From: Acidobacteriaceae bacterium
GTDB taxonomy: Bacteria > Acidobacteriota > Terriglobia > Terriglobales > Acidobacteriaceae
NCBI GenBank assembly: GCA_030041045.1
Contig: JASHOQ010000102.1
Coordinates: forward strand, 1-64,000
Length of the DNA: 64,000 bases
Direction of reading: 5' to 3'
Within the stretch, counting starts at the first letter, position 1, and every line of letters begins with the position of its first letter. This document shows, piece after piece, positions 44,683-52,659 of the stretch. The translations under genes were made by a program, and so were the position numbers. Under the pieces are notes generated by a model that was not told the DNA's origin, searched no databases, and saw nothing but the letters and a program-made list of their open reading frames with translations.

Positions 44683-47600
44683 TTACGCGCCCATCATGGC
44701 GCCCTCGGCCACTGATACCTTGCGCGGAATCTGGATCTGCACCTCGGTCCCCTTGCCCTGCGCGCTTTCGAGGTGAAATCTCCCCCCCACTTGCTGCACC
44801 CGCTCGCGCATGCCCACCAGGCCGTAGTGATGTTCGGTATGCGTCTCGATCGCCGTGGGGTCGAACCCGCAGCCGTCGTCGCGCACTTCCAGGGTCAGGT
44901 CGTTCCGCGCAAATGCAGCGCGAATCTCGATCCTCTCCGGTCTGGCGTGCAGAACCGCATTGTACAACGCTTCGCGCACCATCATCAGCAGCTCGTGCGT
45001 GGCAAACTGGTTCAGCACAAAGGGCCGCCCGCTGAGCTCGCAGCTGATGGGAATGCGGTACTCCTTCGCAATTTGTTCCGCCATGCCTTTGAGCGCCGCG
45101 CCGAACGAGTTCTCCGCGGCCTTGTTGCGGCGCAGGTTCCACACCGCTTCCCGCGCCTCGTCGATGGTGCTGCGCAGTTGCGTCCGCGCATGCTCAATCA
45201 GGTTCTGCGTGAGCTGGTCTTCGTGCTTGAGCAGGCTGGCCAGCGCCTCAATCAAAGCGGAAACGCTGGCGCAGCCCTGGATCACGGTGTCGTGCATCTC
45301 CCGCGCCAGCCGCCCGCGCTCGTCGAGCACCGCCTCGAACCGCATCTTGATCTGCCACAGCCGAAAGCGGTAAATGCCCAGAATCAGCGCGGCGAGAAGC
45401 AGCACGCACACGGCAATGAACCACGGCGTGCGGTAGAACACCGGCCGCTGCACGATCTCAAGCGCGGCCAGCGAGGCTTCGCTGCTGGCCAGTGCGCTGC
45501 TGCCTTCGAATGCGGCCACCTCAAAGGTGAACTTCCCCGGCGGCAAGTTGGTGTACGAGGCCACGCGCCGCGTCGCCGCATCGATCCAACCCGCGTCGAA
45601 CCCGCGCAGCCGGTAGCGGAAGCGCACCTCGTCCTGCGAGCGCAGCAGGATCGGAGCGTACGCAATCTCCAGCCGGCTGTTGCCCGGGTTCAGCACCACC
45701 GGCCCGTCCCCGGCCACCGCGCGCCCGTTCACCAGCACCTCGTCGATGGCCACCGGCGGCGCGGCCGGTTTCGGCGCGGGTGCATTGAGAATATGCACCG
45801 GCCCGCGGTTGGTGGGGAACCACACCTCGCCGCGTGCGTCGATGCAGCCCGAAGGCTGCCGCCCTCCGTAAATCTGCGCCGCGCTCACTTCGCTGGAGAT
45901 GCCGTAAAACGTCAGCGAAACCCGCTGCCCCGCATGATCGGCAGCAATTTGATCGGCCTCGGCATTCAGGTCGCGCCGGTTCAGCAGCGAAATTCCATTC
46001 GGCCCGCTGATCCAGAATCCGCCGCGCGCGTCTTCGATCACCTGGTAGATGCTGTTGCTGGCCAGTCCCTGGTCGGTGGTCAGATGGCTCAAGCGGCCCT
46101 CCTTCCAGCGGTAGAGGCCGTCGTCGCGCGTGCCGAACCACAACCCTCCGTCCGCATCCTCCAGGATGCTCCACACCTTGCGCTGGCTCAGCCCCTCGGT
46201 GGCCGCGTCGTGCACAAACGCGCCCGCGTGGAGGCGGTTCAGCCCGCGGTCGGTCCCGATCCAGATGTCGCCGTTGCGGTCTTCGAGCAGCGCCCGCGTG
46301 CTGAAGTAGGAAAGGCCGTCGCGCTCGCGATAGTCCGTGAATCCCCGCTGCTCGCTCCAGTGGCTTACGCCCTCGTCGGTCGCAATCCACATGCTTCCGT
46401 CGCGGCTCTCGAGAATGGCGCGGATGAAGTTGTTCACCAGCCCATCCTTTGTCGTCATCCACAGCTTCTTTTGGACCCCGCCCTCGTTATCGAGGCGGAT
46501 GATGCCGTCGCCGTCGGTGCCAATCCACAACGCACCCGCGCGGTCGCGGAAGACATTGCGCACCGGCACGTTGCCCATTCCCGGAAATGTGAAAGCCCTA
46601 ATCGTCCCGTCGATGGCTCCGTCGCGCATGCGGAACACGTCGGTTGAAACCACCCAGATGCTTCCGTCGCGGTCCGCGTAGATGGTGCCGAAGTCCGAAT
46701 CCACATTTTTCGGCAGCGGCACAATGCGCACCGGCGTCCGCGTCAGCCGCAACATGCCCGTCTGCGTCCCCACCCAGATATTCTGCTCGTCGTCTTCAAA
46801 CACGTTGAGCACGGTGTTGCTGGGCAGCTCGTCCTCGGCAGACATAATAGTCGTCTCCCGACCTCGGATCATGCGCAGCCCGCCGCCGATCATCCCGATC
46901 CACAAACTCCCGTCGCTGGTCTGCCGCAGCACGCGCACCGTGCCCTGGATTCCGGCCACGCGCTCGAACTCCTGCGCTCCCGGCCGCAATTTCTCCAGGC
47001 CCGAGACCGTCCCCACCCACACCGTCCCGTCCGCCGTTTCCAGGATCGATTTGACGCGGTTCTGGCTGCTCACCCCCGGCAGCCGGTATTCGCGCGACGC
47101 GCCATGATCGAAGCGCAGCAGCCGCGAGCCGCCCACCCACAACCCTCCGCGATGGTCTTCGGCAATCGCATGCACGGCGAGCGCAGGCACACCGTTCACG
47201 CCGTCCACGCGCACAAAGCGCCCATCGGCAAAGTGCAGCAGCCCGTTGTCGGTGCCCACCCAGATGGTTCCCGCGCCATCCTGAAAGAGCGCGCGCACAA
47301 ACCCGTCGCTCAGCCCATCCTTGGCTCCGTAGGATTGAAACCTTCCCTCCGCGTAGCGCGTCAGCCCGCCGCCCTCGGTGCCGATCCACAGGCTTCCGTC
47401 GCGCGAAACCATCAGCGCAAAAACGCTGTTCTCCTTGAGCTCGGGTGTATTCTCGCTGTCGAAGACCGTCAGCCGCGCGCCGTCGAAGCGCAGCAGCCCG
47501 CCCGTGGTTCCAATCCACAAGTAGTGATCGGGAGTCTGCGCAAAGGTCTGCACCGTCTGCTCGGGCAGCCCGTTCTGTGTTTGCCACACCTTGCGCGTAA

Positions 47601-47694
47601 AACCAGCGGGAGGAATTTCCGAGGCCTTCGCGCACGCCGCCGCGCTCCCCACGAGCAGCGCAAATGCCCCACCACGCAGCAACAGGCCCTTCAT
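44683..47694 (-). CDS. Two-component propeller sensor histidine kinase
   Basis: A 1003-residue membrane kinase. After a signal-like N terminus come about 700 residues of periplasmic beta-propeller repeats of the two-component regulator type (DGSLWIGTEGGGLTRY, GTIWVGTDNGLLHF, GDIWIGTDRGLNRL), a Y_Y_Y domain (LRSQDEVRFRYRLRGFDAGW), one transmembrane helix (FIAVCVLLLAALILGIYRF), a HisKA_3 dimerisation helix with phosphorylated His801 (LAREMHDTVIQG) and an ATPase domain (EVRDDGCGFDP, GLVGMRERVQQ). It probably senses an oligosaccharide, as the hybrid propeller sensors of Bacteroidetes do; that is inference. It overlaps the upstream TPR gene by ATGA and is followed by its NarL-type regulator. Confidence 0.92.
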   Translation of the reverse strand: MKGLLLRGGAFALLVGSAAACAKASEIPPAGFTRKVWQTQNGLPEQTVQTFAQTPDHYLWIGTTGGLLRFDGARLTVFDSENTPELKENSVFALMVSRDGSLWIGTEGGGLTRYAEGRFQSYGAKDGLSDGFVRALFQDGAGTIWVGTDNGLLHFADGRFVRVDGVNGVPALAVHAIAEDHRGGLWVGGSRLLRFDHGASREYRLPGVSSQNRVKSILETADGTVWVGTVSGLEKLRPGAQEFERVAGIQGTVRVLRQTSDGSLWIGMIGGGLRMIRGRETTIMSAEDELPSNTVLNVFEDDEQNIWVGTQTGMLRLTRTPVRIVPLPKNVDSDFGTIYADRDGSIWVVSTDVFRMRDGAIDGTIRAFTFPGMGNVPVRNVFRDRAGALWIGTDGDGIIRLDNEGGVQKKLWMTTKDGLVNNFIRAILESRDGSMWIATDEGVSHWSEQRGFTDYRERDGLSYFSTRALLEDRNGDIWIGTDRGLNRLHAGAFVHDAATEGLSQRKVWSILEDADGGLWFGTRDDGLYRWKEGRLSHLTTDQGLASNSIYQVIEDARGGFWISGPNGISLLNRRDLNAEADQIAADHAGQRVSLTFYGISSEVSAAQIYGGRQPSGCIDARGEVWFPTNRGPVHILNAPAPKPAAPPVAIDEVLVNGRAVAGDGPVVLNPGNSRLEIAYAPILLRSQDEVRFRYRLRGFDAGWIDAATRRVASYTNLPPGKFTFEVAAFEGSSALASSEASLAALEIVQRPVFYRTPWFIAVCVLLLAALILGIYRFRLWQIKMRFEAVLDERGRLAREMHDTVIQGCASVSALIEALASLLKHEDQLTQNLIEHARTQLRSTIDEAREAVWNLRRNKAAENSFGAALKGMAEQIAKEYRIPISCELSGRPFVLNQFATHELLMMVREALYNAVLHARPERIEIRAAFARNDLTLEVRDDGCGFDPTAIETHTEHHYGLVGMRERVQQVGGRFHLESAQGKGTEVQIQIPRKVSVAEGAMMGA

Positions 47695-48911
47695 GGCTGG
47701 CCCTCACCCGGCAGCACGTCTTCCGGCTCCGGCCTGCGGTTCATCTGCCGGTACAATTGCGCCACGCGGTCCTTGGCCGCGCGCACCTCCTGGTAAAGGT
47801 CCGTCTGCTTGCGCGCTTCCTCGTCCAGGTTGAGCGCGCGGCAAACCCGCGCCAGCCGGTAATGCGCCTGCGCATTCATCGGGTCAGACGCGGCCGCCAT
47901 GCGCAGGTACTTCACCGCCTCCTGCGGTTGGTCCTGGTCGGCCAGCGCCGTACCCAGCCCCAGCTGTGCTTGGCCATCGCCGGGATCCATCGCATAGGCG
48001 CGCCGGTAATGCTTGAGCGCCTCGGCAAAATTTCCTTGCAGTGCGGCAATGCGCCCATACGTGCACTCAATGCGCGCGTTGTCGCCTTCGCCCTTCACCG
48101 CCGCATCCAGCTCCGCGCGCGCCGCCGCCTGCGCGGCCGCGTCATTCGCGCCTTCCAGAATCGCCTCCGCCAGCTCCAGGTGCACGCCCGGCAGCCGCGG
48201 ATCCTCATCGAGCGCCTTGCGGTAGTGCTCGATCGCGCCGTTCAAATCCCCGGCATTGATCAGCTTCTCCGCAATCAACTGCTGCATCCGCGCCGAGTCC
48301 GGCGCCAGCAGCGCCAGCTTGTTCATGGTGTCGTCGGCCATCTCGGAGTAAATTCGCTGCGCAAAAAACAGCAGGTCCGCGTTCTCCGGAGCCAGCGCGA
48401 CGAGTTCGTGCACCACCGGCAGCGTGCGGTCCAGGTCGCCCGCCTGGTAATAGAGATCGGCCAGCTCCACGCCCACCTGCACACGCAGTTGCGCGTCTTT
48501 CATCGCGGCAAACGCCGTTTCCAGGTCGGCTGCCGCGTCCTGCGCGCCCGCGCGCTTTTCGCAGATGGCGATCAGCCCCTTCGCATTCTCGAGCGTGGGT
48601 GCGGTCGCAAGCGCACTCTTGAGCTCCGGCATGGCTGCGCCGCAGTCGCCATGGAAAAATGCGATGGCGCCCAGGTTGGCGTGCGCCTCGGCATTTTTCG
48701 GATCGATCTTGAGCGCATCGCGGAACGCCTCCGTCGCCGCCGCCGAATCCTTCGCCTTCAGCGCCGCCTGCCCGCGTTCGAGATCGCCCTTGAGCTCCGC
48801 ATTCGCCGTACCCGTTTGCGCACCGGCGCCCTGCAGCAAAGCAAGCGCGAGAAGCAGCAAAGGAAGAAGCGCCTTGCCGCGCGCAGACCGCGGTTCGCGA
48901 GGAGGATACAT
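47691..48911 (-). CDS. Exported TPR-repeat protein
   Basis: A 406-residue protein with a signal peptide (ALLPLLLLALALLQGAGAQ) and repeated TPR units, for example GQAALKAKDSAAATEAFRDALKIDPKNAEAHANLG's layout, AIEHYRKALDEDP, ALKHYRRAYAMDPGDGQAQLGLG and AVKYLRMAAASDPMNAQAHYRL. It is presumably periplasmic and forms a protein-binding scaffold. ATG 48911 was preferred over a start 20 codons upstream because it places the signal peptide correctly. It is the first gene of a three-gene unit with the sensor kinase (ATGA overlap) and response regulator, which suggests a link to signal perception or to the transport machinery. Confidence 0.85.
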   Translation of the reverse strand: MYPPREPRSARGKALLPLLLLALALLQGAGAQTGTANAELKGDLERGQAALKAKDSAAATEAFRDALKIDPKNAEAHANLGAIAFFHGDCGAAMPELKSALATAPTLENAKGLIAICEKRAGAQDAAADLETAFAAMKDAQLRVQVGVELADLYYQAGDLDRTLPVVHELVALAPENADLLFFAQRIYSEMADDTMNKLALLAPDSARMQQLIAEKLINAGDLNGAIEHYRKALDEDPRLPGVHLELAEAILEGANDAAAQAAARAELDAAVKGEGDNARIECTYGRIAALQGNFAEALKHYRRAYAMDPGDGQAQLGLGTALADQDQPQEAVKYLRMAAASDPMNAQAHYRLARVCRALNLDEEARKQTDLYQEVRAAKDRVAQLYRQMNRRPEPEDVLPGEGQP

Positions 48912-48973
48912 AGGATATGCCTGCTCCCCCGATTGTATGCCGCAATTCGTCGCGCACACGCCCGCGCACACAA

Positions 48974-48987
48974 CAAAGCCGGATGGC
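48974..48987 (+). promoter_or_regulatory. Weak half-site resembling the 18-bp palindrome
   Basis: CAAAGCCGGATGGC matches the right half and 3' flank of sites A and B (CAAAGTCGGATTGC) at 12 of 14 bases and lies 63 bases upstream of the TPR/kinase/regulator unit. There is no matching left arm, so this is a weak candidate. Confidence 0.25.
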
Positions 48988-49048
48988 CGCCCTGCGCGAG
49001 GCGCCCCACCCGGCTCATGCCGTTCCGGAGGAAGAATCCGCGGAATAT

Positions 49049-52000
49049 TTAAAACGTCAGCCGCCCTCCCAGTTGAATATTGCGTTCAGCGCCGTTGACG
49101 GTGCTCGTAATCTGCGCTTCGCCTGCCCCCGCCGAGCTGTCCGGCTGCGAGAAGTTGGGATGATTGAACGCGTCGAACATATCGGCGCGGATTTCGAAGC
49201 GAATCCCTTCGGCGAAGAGAAACGCTTTACCCAGGCTCAAATCCAGGTCGCGCCAGTTGGGCCCGATCAGCGTGTTGCGGTGCTCATCGCCGAATGTGCC
49301 CGGGGTGGGCGGAGTGAAAGCAGCGGTGTTGTACCACTCGTTCACCCCCGGATTTGAAACCGATGCGCTCCCCACGACATTGGGAAGCCACGAGTAGCCG
49401 CAGCCGCACTGGTTGGCGCCGGACCCGCTCTCGTCCTGGCCATTCACCGATGTCGTCTCCGTGAACGGAATTCCGCTGTGAATCTGAAAGATTCCGCTGG
49501 CCCTCCAGCCGCCCAGCGCTTCGTCGGCCGCGCCGTGCATCGAGAAATGCCGGCCCGCGCCGAACGGCAGTTCGTAGGAAAGGTCCCCGGTGATCGAGTT
49601 GGCCATATCGAGCTTGGAGAGCCCGTAATTCCCGGGGACGTCAAAGGCGTTCTGCCATACGTCGGCAGTGGCGTTGTTGCCCGAGCCCGTGCCCGTATCC
49701 AGCTCCTTTGACCAGGAGTAGTTAAACAATCCATACAAGCCGAATGACGCGCGCTTTTCCACCCGCAACTGCAGAGCGTCATAGTTCGAATATCCGTCGA
49801 CCAGCGCCGCGGAGATGGAGCAAAACAGCGGATACTCGCTGATACCGGAGTAGCAGTCTGTATACTGCGTCATCTTGCTCGCAGGGTTCTGGTCGATATC
49901 GCGCGTGAATCCCAGGTGCGTTCCCTTGGTGTGCACGTAGCTCGCGTCCACGAGCGATTGAAAGGGGAACTCGTGCTGGACCGAGAGAAGGAATTCCTGA
50001 TAGTAGGTGCTCTGCCGATGCACCGGGTAATAGGAGACGTCGTCGTAGTTGTACTGGTAGTCCGTCAGGCTGGAAAGAGTTGGGTACGCAACCGCACCCG
50101 GACCCGGACCGTCCTGCAGTAGGAATGCCGGCGAAGAGCCGTACCCTTCGCTTCCGTGCGGATTCAGTCCGATACCGAGAGCGGCCGTGTAGGGATCGAC
50201 CGACCACGGCTGATCGCTGATGCCGTAGCTCCCGCGGAACGCCCACTTCGGTATCGGCGCCCATGAGAATCCCACCCTCGGCACCCACTGGTTGCCGCCG
50301 TCCTGGATGTGCGTGCGCCCGCCCTGGCCGCCGTAGGTCATGGCGCCCAGCGTGTTCGGAGGCGCGTACTGCCCGGTGTTGAGGACCGTGGGGCTGAAGG
50401 TTCCCCACAGATTGTTCACCACGCCCCATCCGCCCTGGTACTGGTAGCGCAGACCCAGGTTGAGCGTCAATTTTGCGTTCAGCTTGTAATCGTCCTGCAC
50501 AAACGCGCCCATGTTCCACATGCGCGCTCCCGTCTCCGTGTAGTCGTAAACGTACCAGCCATACACTTCGCCCAGCAGGAAGTCGGCGTAAGGCTGGCCG
50601 CTGGCCACGCCGTCGAAAACGAAATTCCCTGAGCTGATATCGCCCCAGTTGGTGTAGTTCTGGTAGCTCTTGTCGAATTCGCCTCCCATCTTGATCGTGT
50701 GCCTGCCCTTGATCAGCGTAAAAATGTCCGACTCCACGATCGCGCCATCGGCCAGCAACGCGTGCACCCCGCCGTTGATGCCGACGCCCCCGATGGCATC
50801 GCTGCTGTTGACCGTAACCGTGGGAAAAATATTCGCCGGCGCATCCGTTCCGTACGTCGGCTCCAGGCCGATCGTGGTCGGATAGCCCTTGTTGTAGGTC
50901 GGCGGAATATATTTGTCGAATTCGCGCACGCCGCCGATGCGGGCTTCATTCACCATCGTCGGGCTGATCGTCCAAACATCGCTGATCTGCGCATCCATGT
51001 TGTAGTTGTTGCCCAGGGTGCAATCGAAACCCAGCGAGCAGAAGGCGTCTACGTTATAAGTGAGCGGGCCGATGGGAAAATACAGATACGATCCCGAGAT
51101 GCGATTCTTCGCGCTGGCATCGTAATCCACTTTGCCCACGTACCAGGTTGAAGTCGTCGGCGTGGTCTGTATCACCCGGTAGTTATTCACATAAGCATTG
51201 GCGCCCACCAGGTTGGGCGCAGGGAAATACTTCTGGATTGCCAGCGCCACCGGATCCATGGCCGTACTGATGCAGTTGTTCGGGTAAGGCGTTCCCGTGC
51301 TGGGATTGTTGATGGTCACCGGAAAGCAGCCAGCCGTCATATTGGTGGTCCCGTTCTGGCCCGTGGTGGGAACTGTGGTGGTATACACCCCCGACGATGT
51401 TTCTGGATTCCTCTGGTAAGCAAAGAAGCCGAACAGTTTTTTCCGCAGCACCGGCCCGCCGATGCTGCCGCCGAACTCATTCCAGTGCAGGGGCGCAATC
51501 GGTCCCGGCGCAGGATTGAAATAGTTCCTGGCGTTGTAATCGTTGTTCTGGTTGAACTCAAACAGCGAGCCGTGGAACCGGTTGGTGCCGCTCTTGATGG
51601 TCACGTTGAACGCAGCCACACCGTTGCCGTACTGCGCCCCGAAGTTGCTCGTCTCCACGTTCACGGCCTGGATGGCGTCGATGGGCGGATAATTGTCGCT
51701 CGCATTGGCGTCGCGCGGCTCCTGCGCCAGCGCGCCCTCGATCAAAAACGTACCTGAATAGCCCTCCGTCCCATTCACGCCGATCCCCTGCCCGGAGGCA
51801 TCCTGCCCGCCGCCTCCGTTCACGCCCGGCAGCTCGTTGGTCAGCTCGTTGTACCACACCCCGCCCACCACCGGCGCATCCTGAACGGCTTTCGTGTCCA
51901 GGTCCAGATGCTGCGCTGAGTCCTCGGTCTGGAGCAGCGGCACATCGCCCGTCACCACCACCTGCTGGTTGGCAGTGCCCACCTGCATCACCGCGTCCAC

Positions 52001-52327
52001 GGCCACTGTGGCCACCTGCAGGGTGATCCCGCTGCGCACCTCGTCGCGGAACCCGCTCATGCTGAAGGTAATCGTGTACGGGCCGGTGGGCAGCGAAGGC
52101 ACATCGTATAGCCCCACGCCGTTGGTTCCTGTCTTCGTGGTTACGCCGGTCGCCGTATTCACCAGCGTCACGCTCGCGCCGGAGATCACCGCGCCGCTTG
52201 CGTCCGTCACCTGTCCTTTGATTTCTCCTGAGTTTGTGTTCTGGCTGAATGCAGCCTGGCCGGCCCCCATGCCGAGAATCGCCAGGACAAAAGCAAACCT
52301 TTTCATTGAACTCGAGCTCAACCGCAT
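49049..52327 (-). CDS. TonB-dependent receptor, Oar-like, of the polysaccharide locus
   Basis: A 1092-residue outer-membrane receptor with a signal peptide (FAFVLAILGMGAGQAAFSQ), a carboxypeptidase-regulatory-like domain (GEIKGQVTDASGAVISGASVTLV, GLYDVPSLPTGPYTITF), a plug region (VEGALAQEPRDANA-like, FNVTIKSGTNRFHGSLFEF) and a barrel ending in LGGRLTF. ATG 52327 was chosen because GGAGG lies ten bases upstream; ATG 52306 is a second option. It is divergent from the GH53 galactanase, and sites B and C of the 18-bp palindrome lie between them. Import of galactan-derived oligosaccharides is the likely role, inferred from these neighbours. Confidence 0.88.
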   Translation of the reverse strand: MRLSSSSMKRFAFVLAILGMGAGQAAFSQNTNSGEIKGQVTDASGAVISGASVTLVNTATGVTTKTGTNGVGLYDVPSLPTGPYTITFSMSGFRDEVRSGITLQVATVAVDAVMQVGTANQQVVVTGDVPLLQTEDSAQHLDLDTKAVQDAPVVGGVWYNELTNELPGVNGGGGQDASGQGIGVNGTEGYSGTFLIEGALAQEPRDANASDNYPPIDAIQAVNVETSNFGAQYGNGVAAFNVTIKSGTNRFHGSLFEFNQNNDYNARNYFNPAPGPIAPLHWNEFGGSIGGPVLRKKLFGFFAYQRNPETSSGVYTTTVPTTGQNGTTNMTAGCFPVTINNPSTGTPYPNNCISTAMDPVALAIQKYFPAPNLVGANAYVNNYRVIQTTPTTSTWYVGKVDYDASAKNRISGSYLYFPIGPLTYNVDAFCSLGFDCTLGNNYNMDAQISDVWTISPTMVNEARIGGVREFDKYIPPTYNKGYPTTIGLEPTYGTDAPANIFPTVTVNSSDAIGGVGINGGVHALLADGAIVESDIFTLIKGRHTIKMGGEFDKSYQNYTNWGDISSGNFVFDGVASGQPYADFLLGEVYGWYVYDYTETGARMWNMGAFVQDDYKLNAKLTLNLGLRYQYQGGWGVVNNLWGTFSPTVLNTGQYAPPNTLGAMTYGGQGGRTHIQDGGNQWVPRVGFSWAPIPKWAFRGSYGISDQPWSVDPYTAALGIGLNPHGSEGYGSSPAFLLQDGPGPGAVAYPTLSSLTDYQYNYDDVSYYPVHRQSTYYQEFLLSVQHEFPFQSLVDASYVHTKGTHLGFTRDIDQNPASKMTQYTDCYSGISEYPLFCSISAALVDGYSNYDALQLRVEKRASFGLYGLFNYSWSKELDTGTGSGNNATADVWQNAFDVPGNYGLSKLDMANSITGDLSYELPFGAGRHFSMHGAADEALGGWRASGIFQIHSGIPFTETTSVNGQDESGSGANQCGCGYSWLPNVVGSASVSNPGVNEWYNTAAFTPPTPGTFGDEHRNTLIGPNWRDLDLSLGKAFLFAEGIRFEIRADMFDAFNHPNFSQPDSSAGAGEAQITSTVNGAERNIQLGGRLTF

Positions 52328-52393
52328 TTCCGATCGACCTCCCCCCAAAATTCAACACGTCTGCGAAGGGTATGCCCTCAAAAAGGCACATGC

Positions 52394-52411
52394 ATCCGAC
52401 AAAAGTCGGAT
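52394..52411. promoter_or_regulatory. 18-bp palindromic operator candidate, site B
   Basis: ATCCGACAAAAGTCGGAT has perfect seven-base arms around four A residues. It lies 66 bases upstream of the TonB-dependent receptor start codon and within the divergent space shared with the GH53 gene. The flank TTGC after the right arm is shared with site A. Confidence 0.65.
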
Positions 52412-52611
52412 TGCCCCTCCAGATTTACTCCGCTCCACTTAACCGATTGTTGCTGCTGGCTTTGAGCCATTCCCAACCAGGTTCGCGCGCCCCGCGTTGT
52501 CCGCGATCCCTGGCGTGGTTACGGCTGCAGATCGGCTGCCGCTTCGCTCCCAGCACGCGTCTGTCCTCGAGCACTCGCGGCTAGCCGGTCACCGGATGCG
52601 TCTTTCGCCCA

Positions 52612-52629
52612 ATCCGTCTTTCGTCGGAT
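52612..52629. promoter_or_regulatory. 18-bp palindromic operator candidate, site C
   Basis: ATCCGTCTTTCGTCGGAT has the same arm spacing as site B with one arm mismatch. It lies 30 bases upstream of the GH53 start used here, a position more compatible with overlap of the promoter than with distant activation. The rest of the spacer 52328-52659 shows no gene. Confidence 0.55.
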
Positions 52630-52659
52630 GCGGCCCTCCCGCCTTCTGCGTATGCTCAC

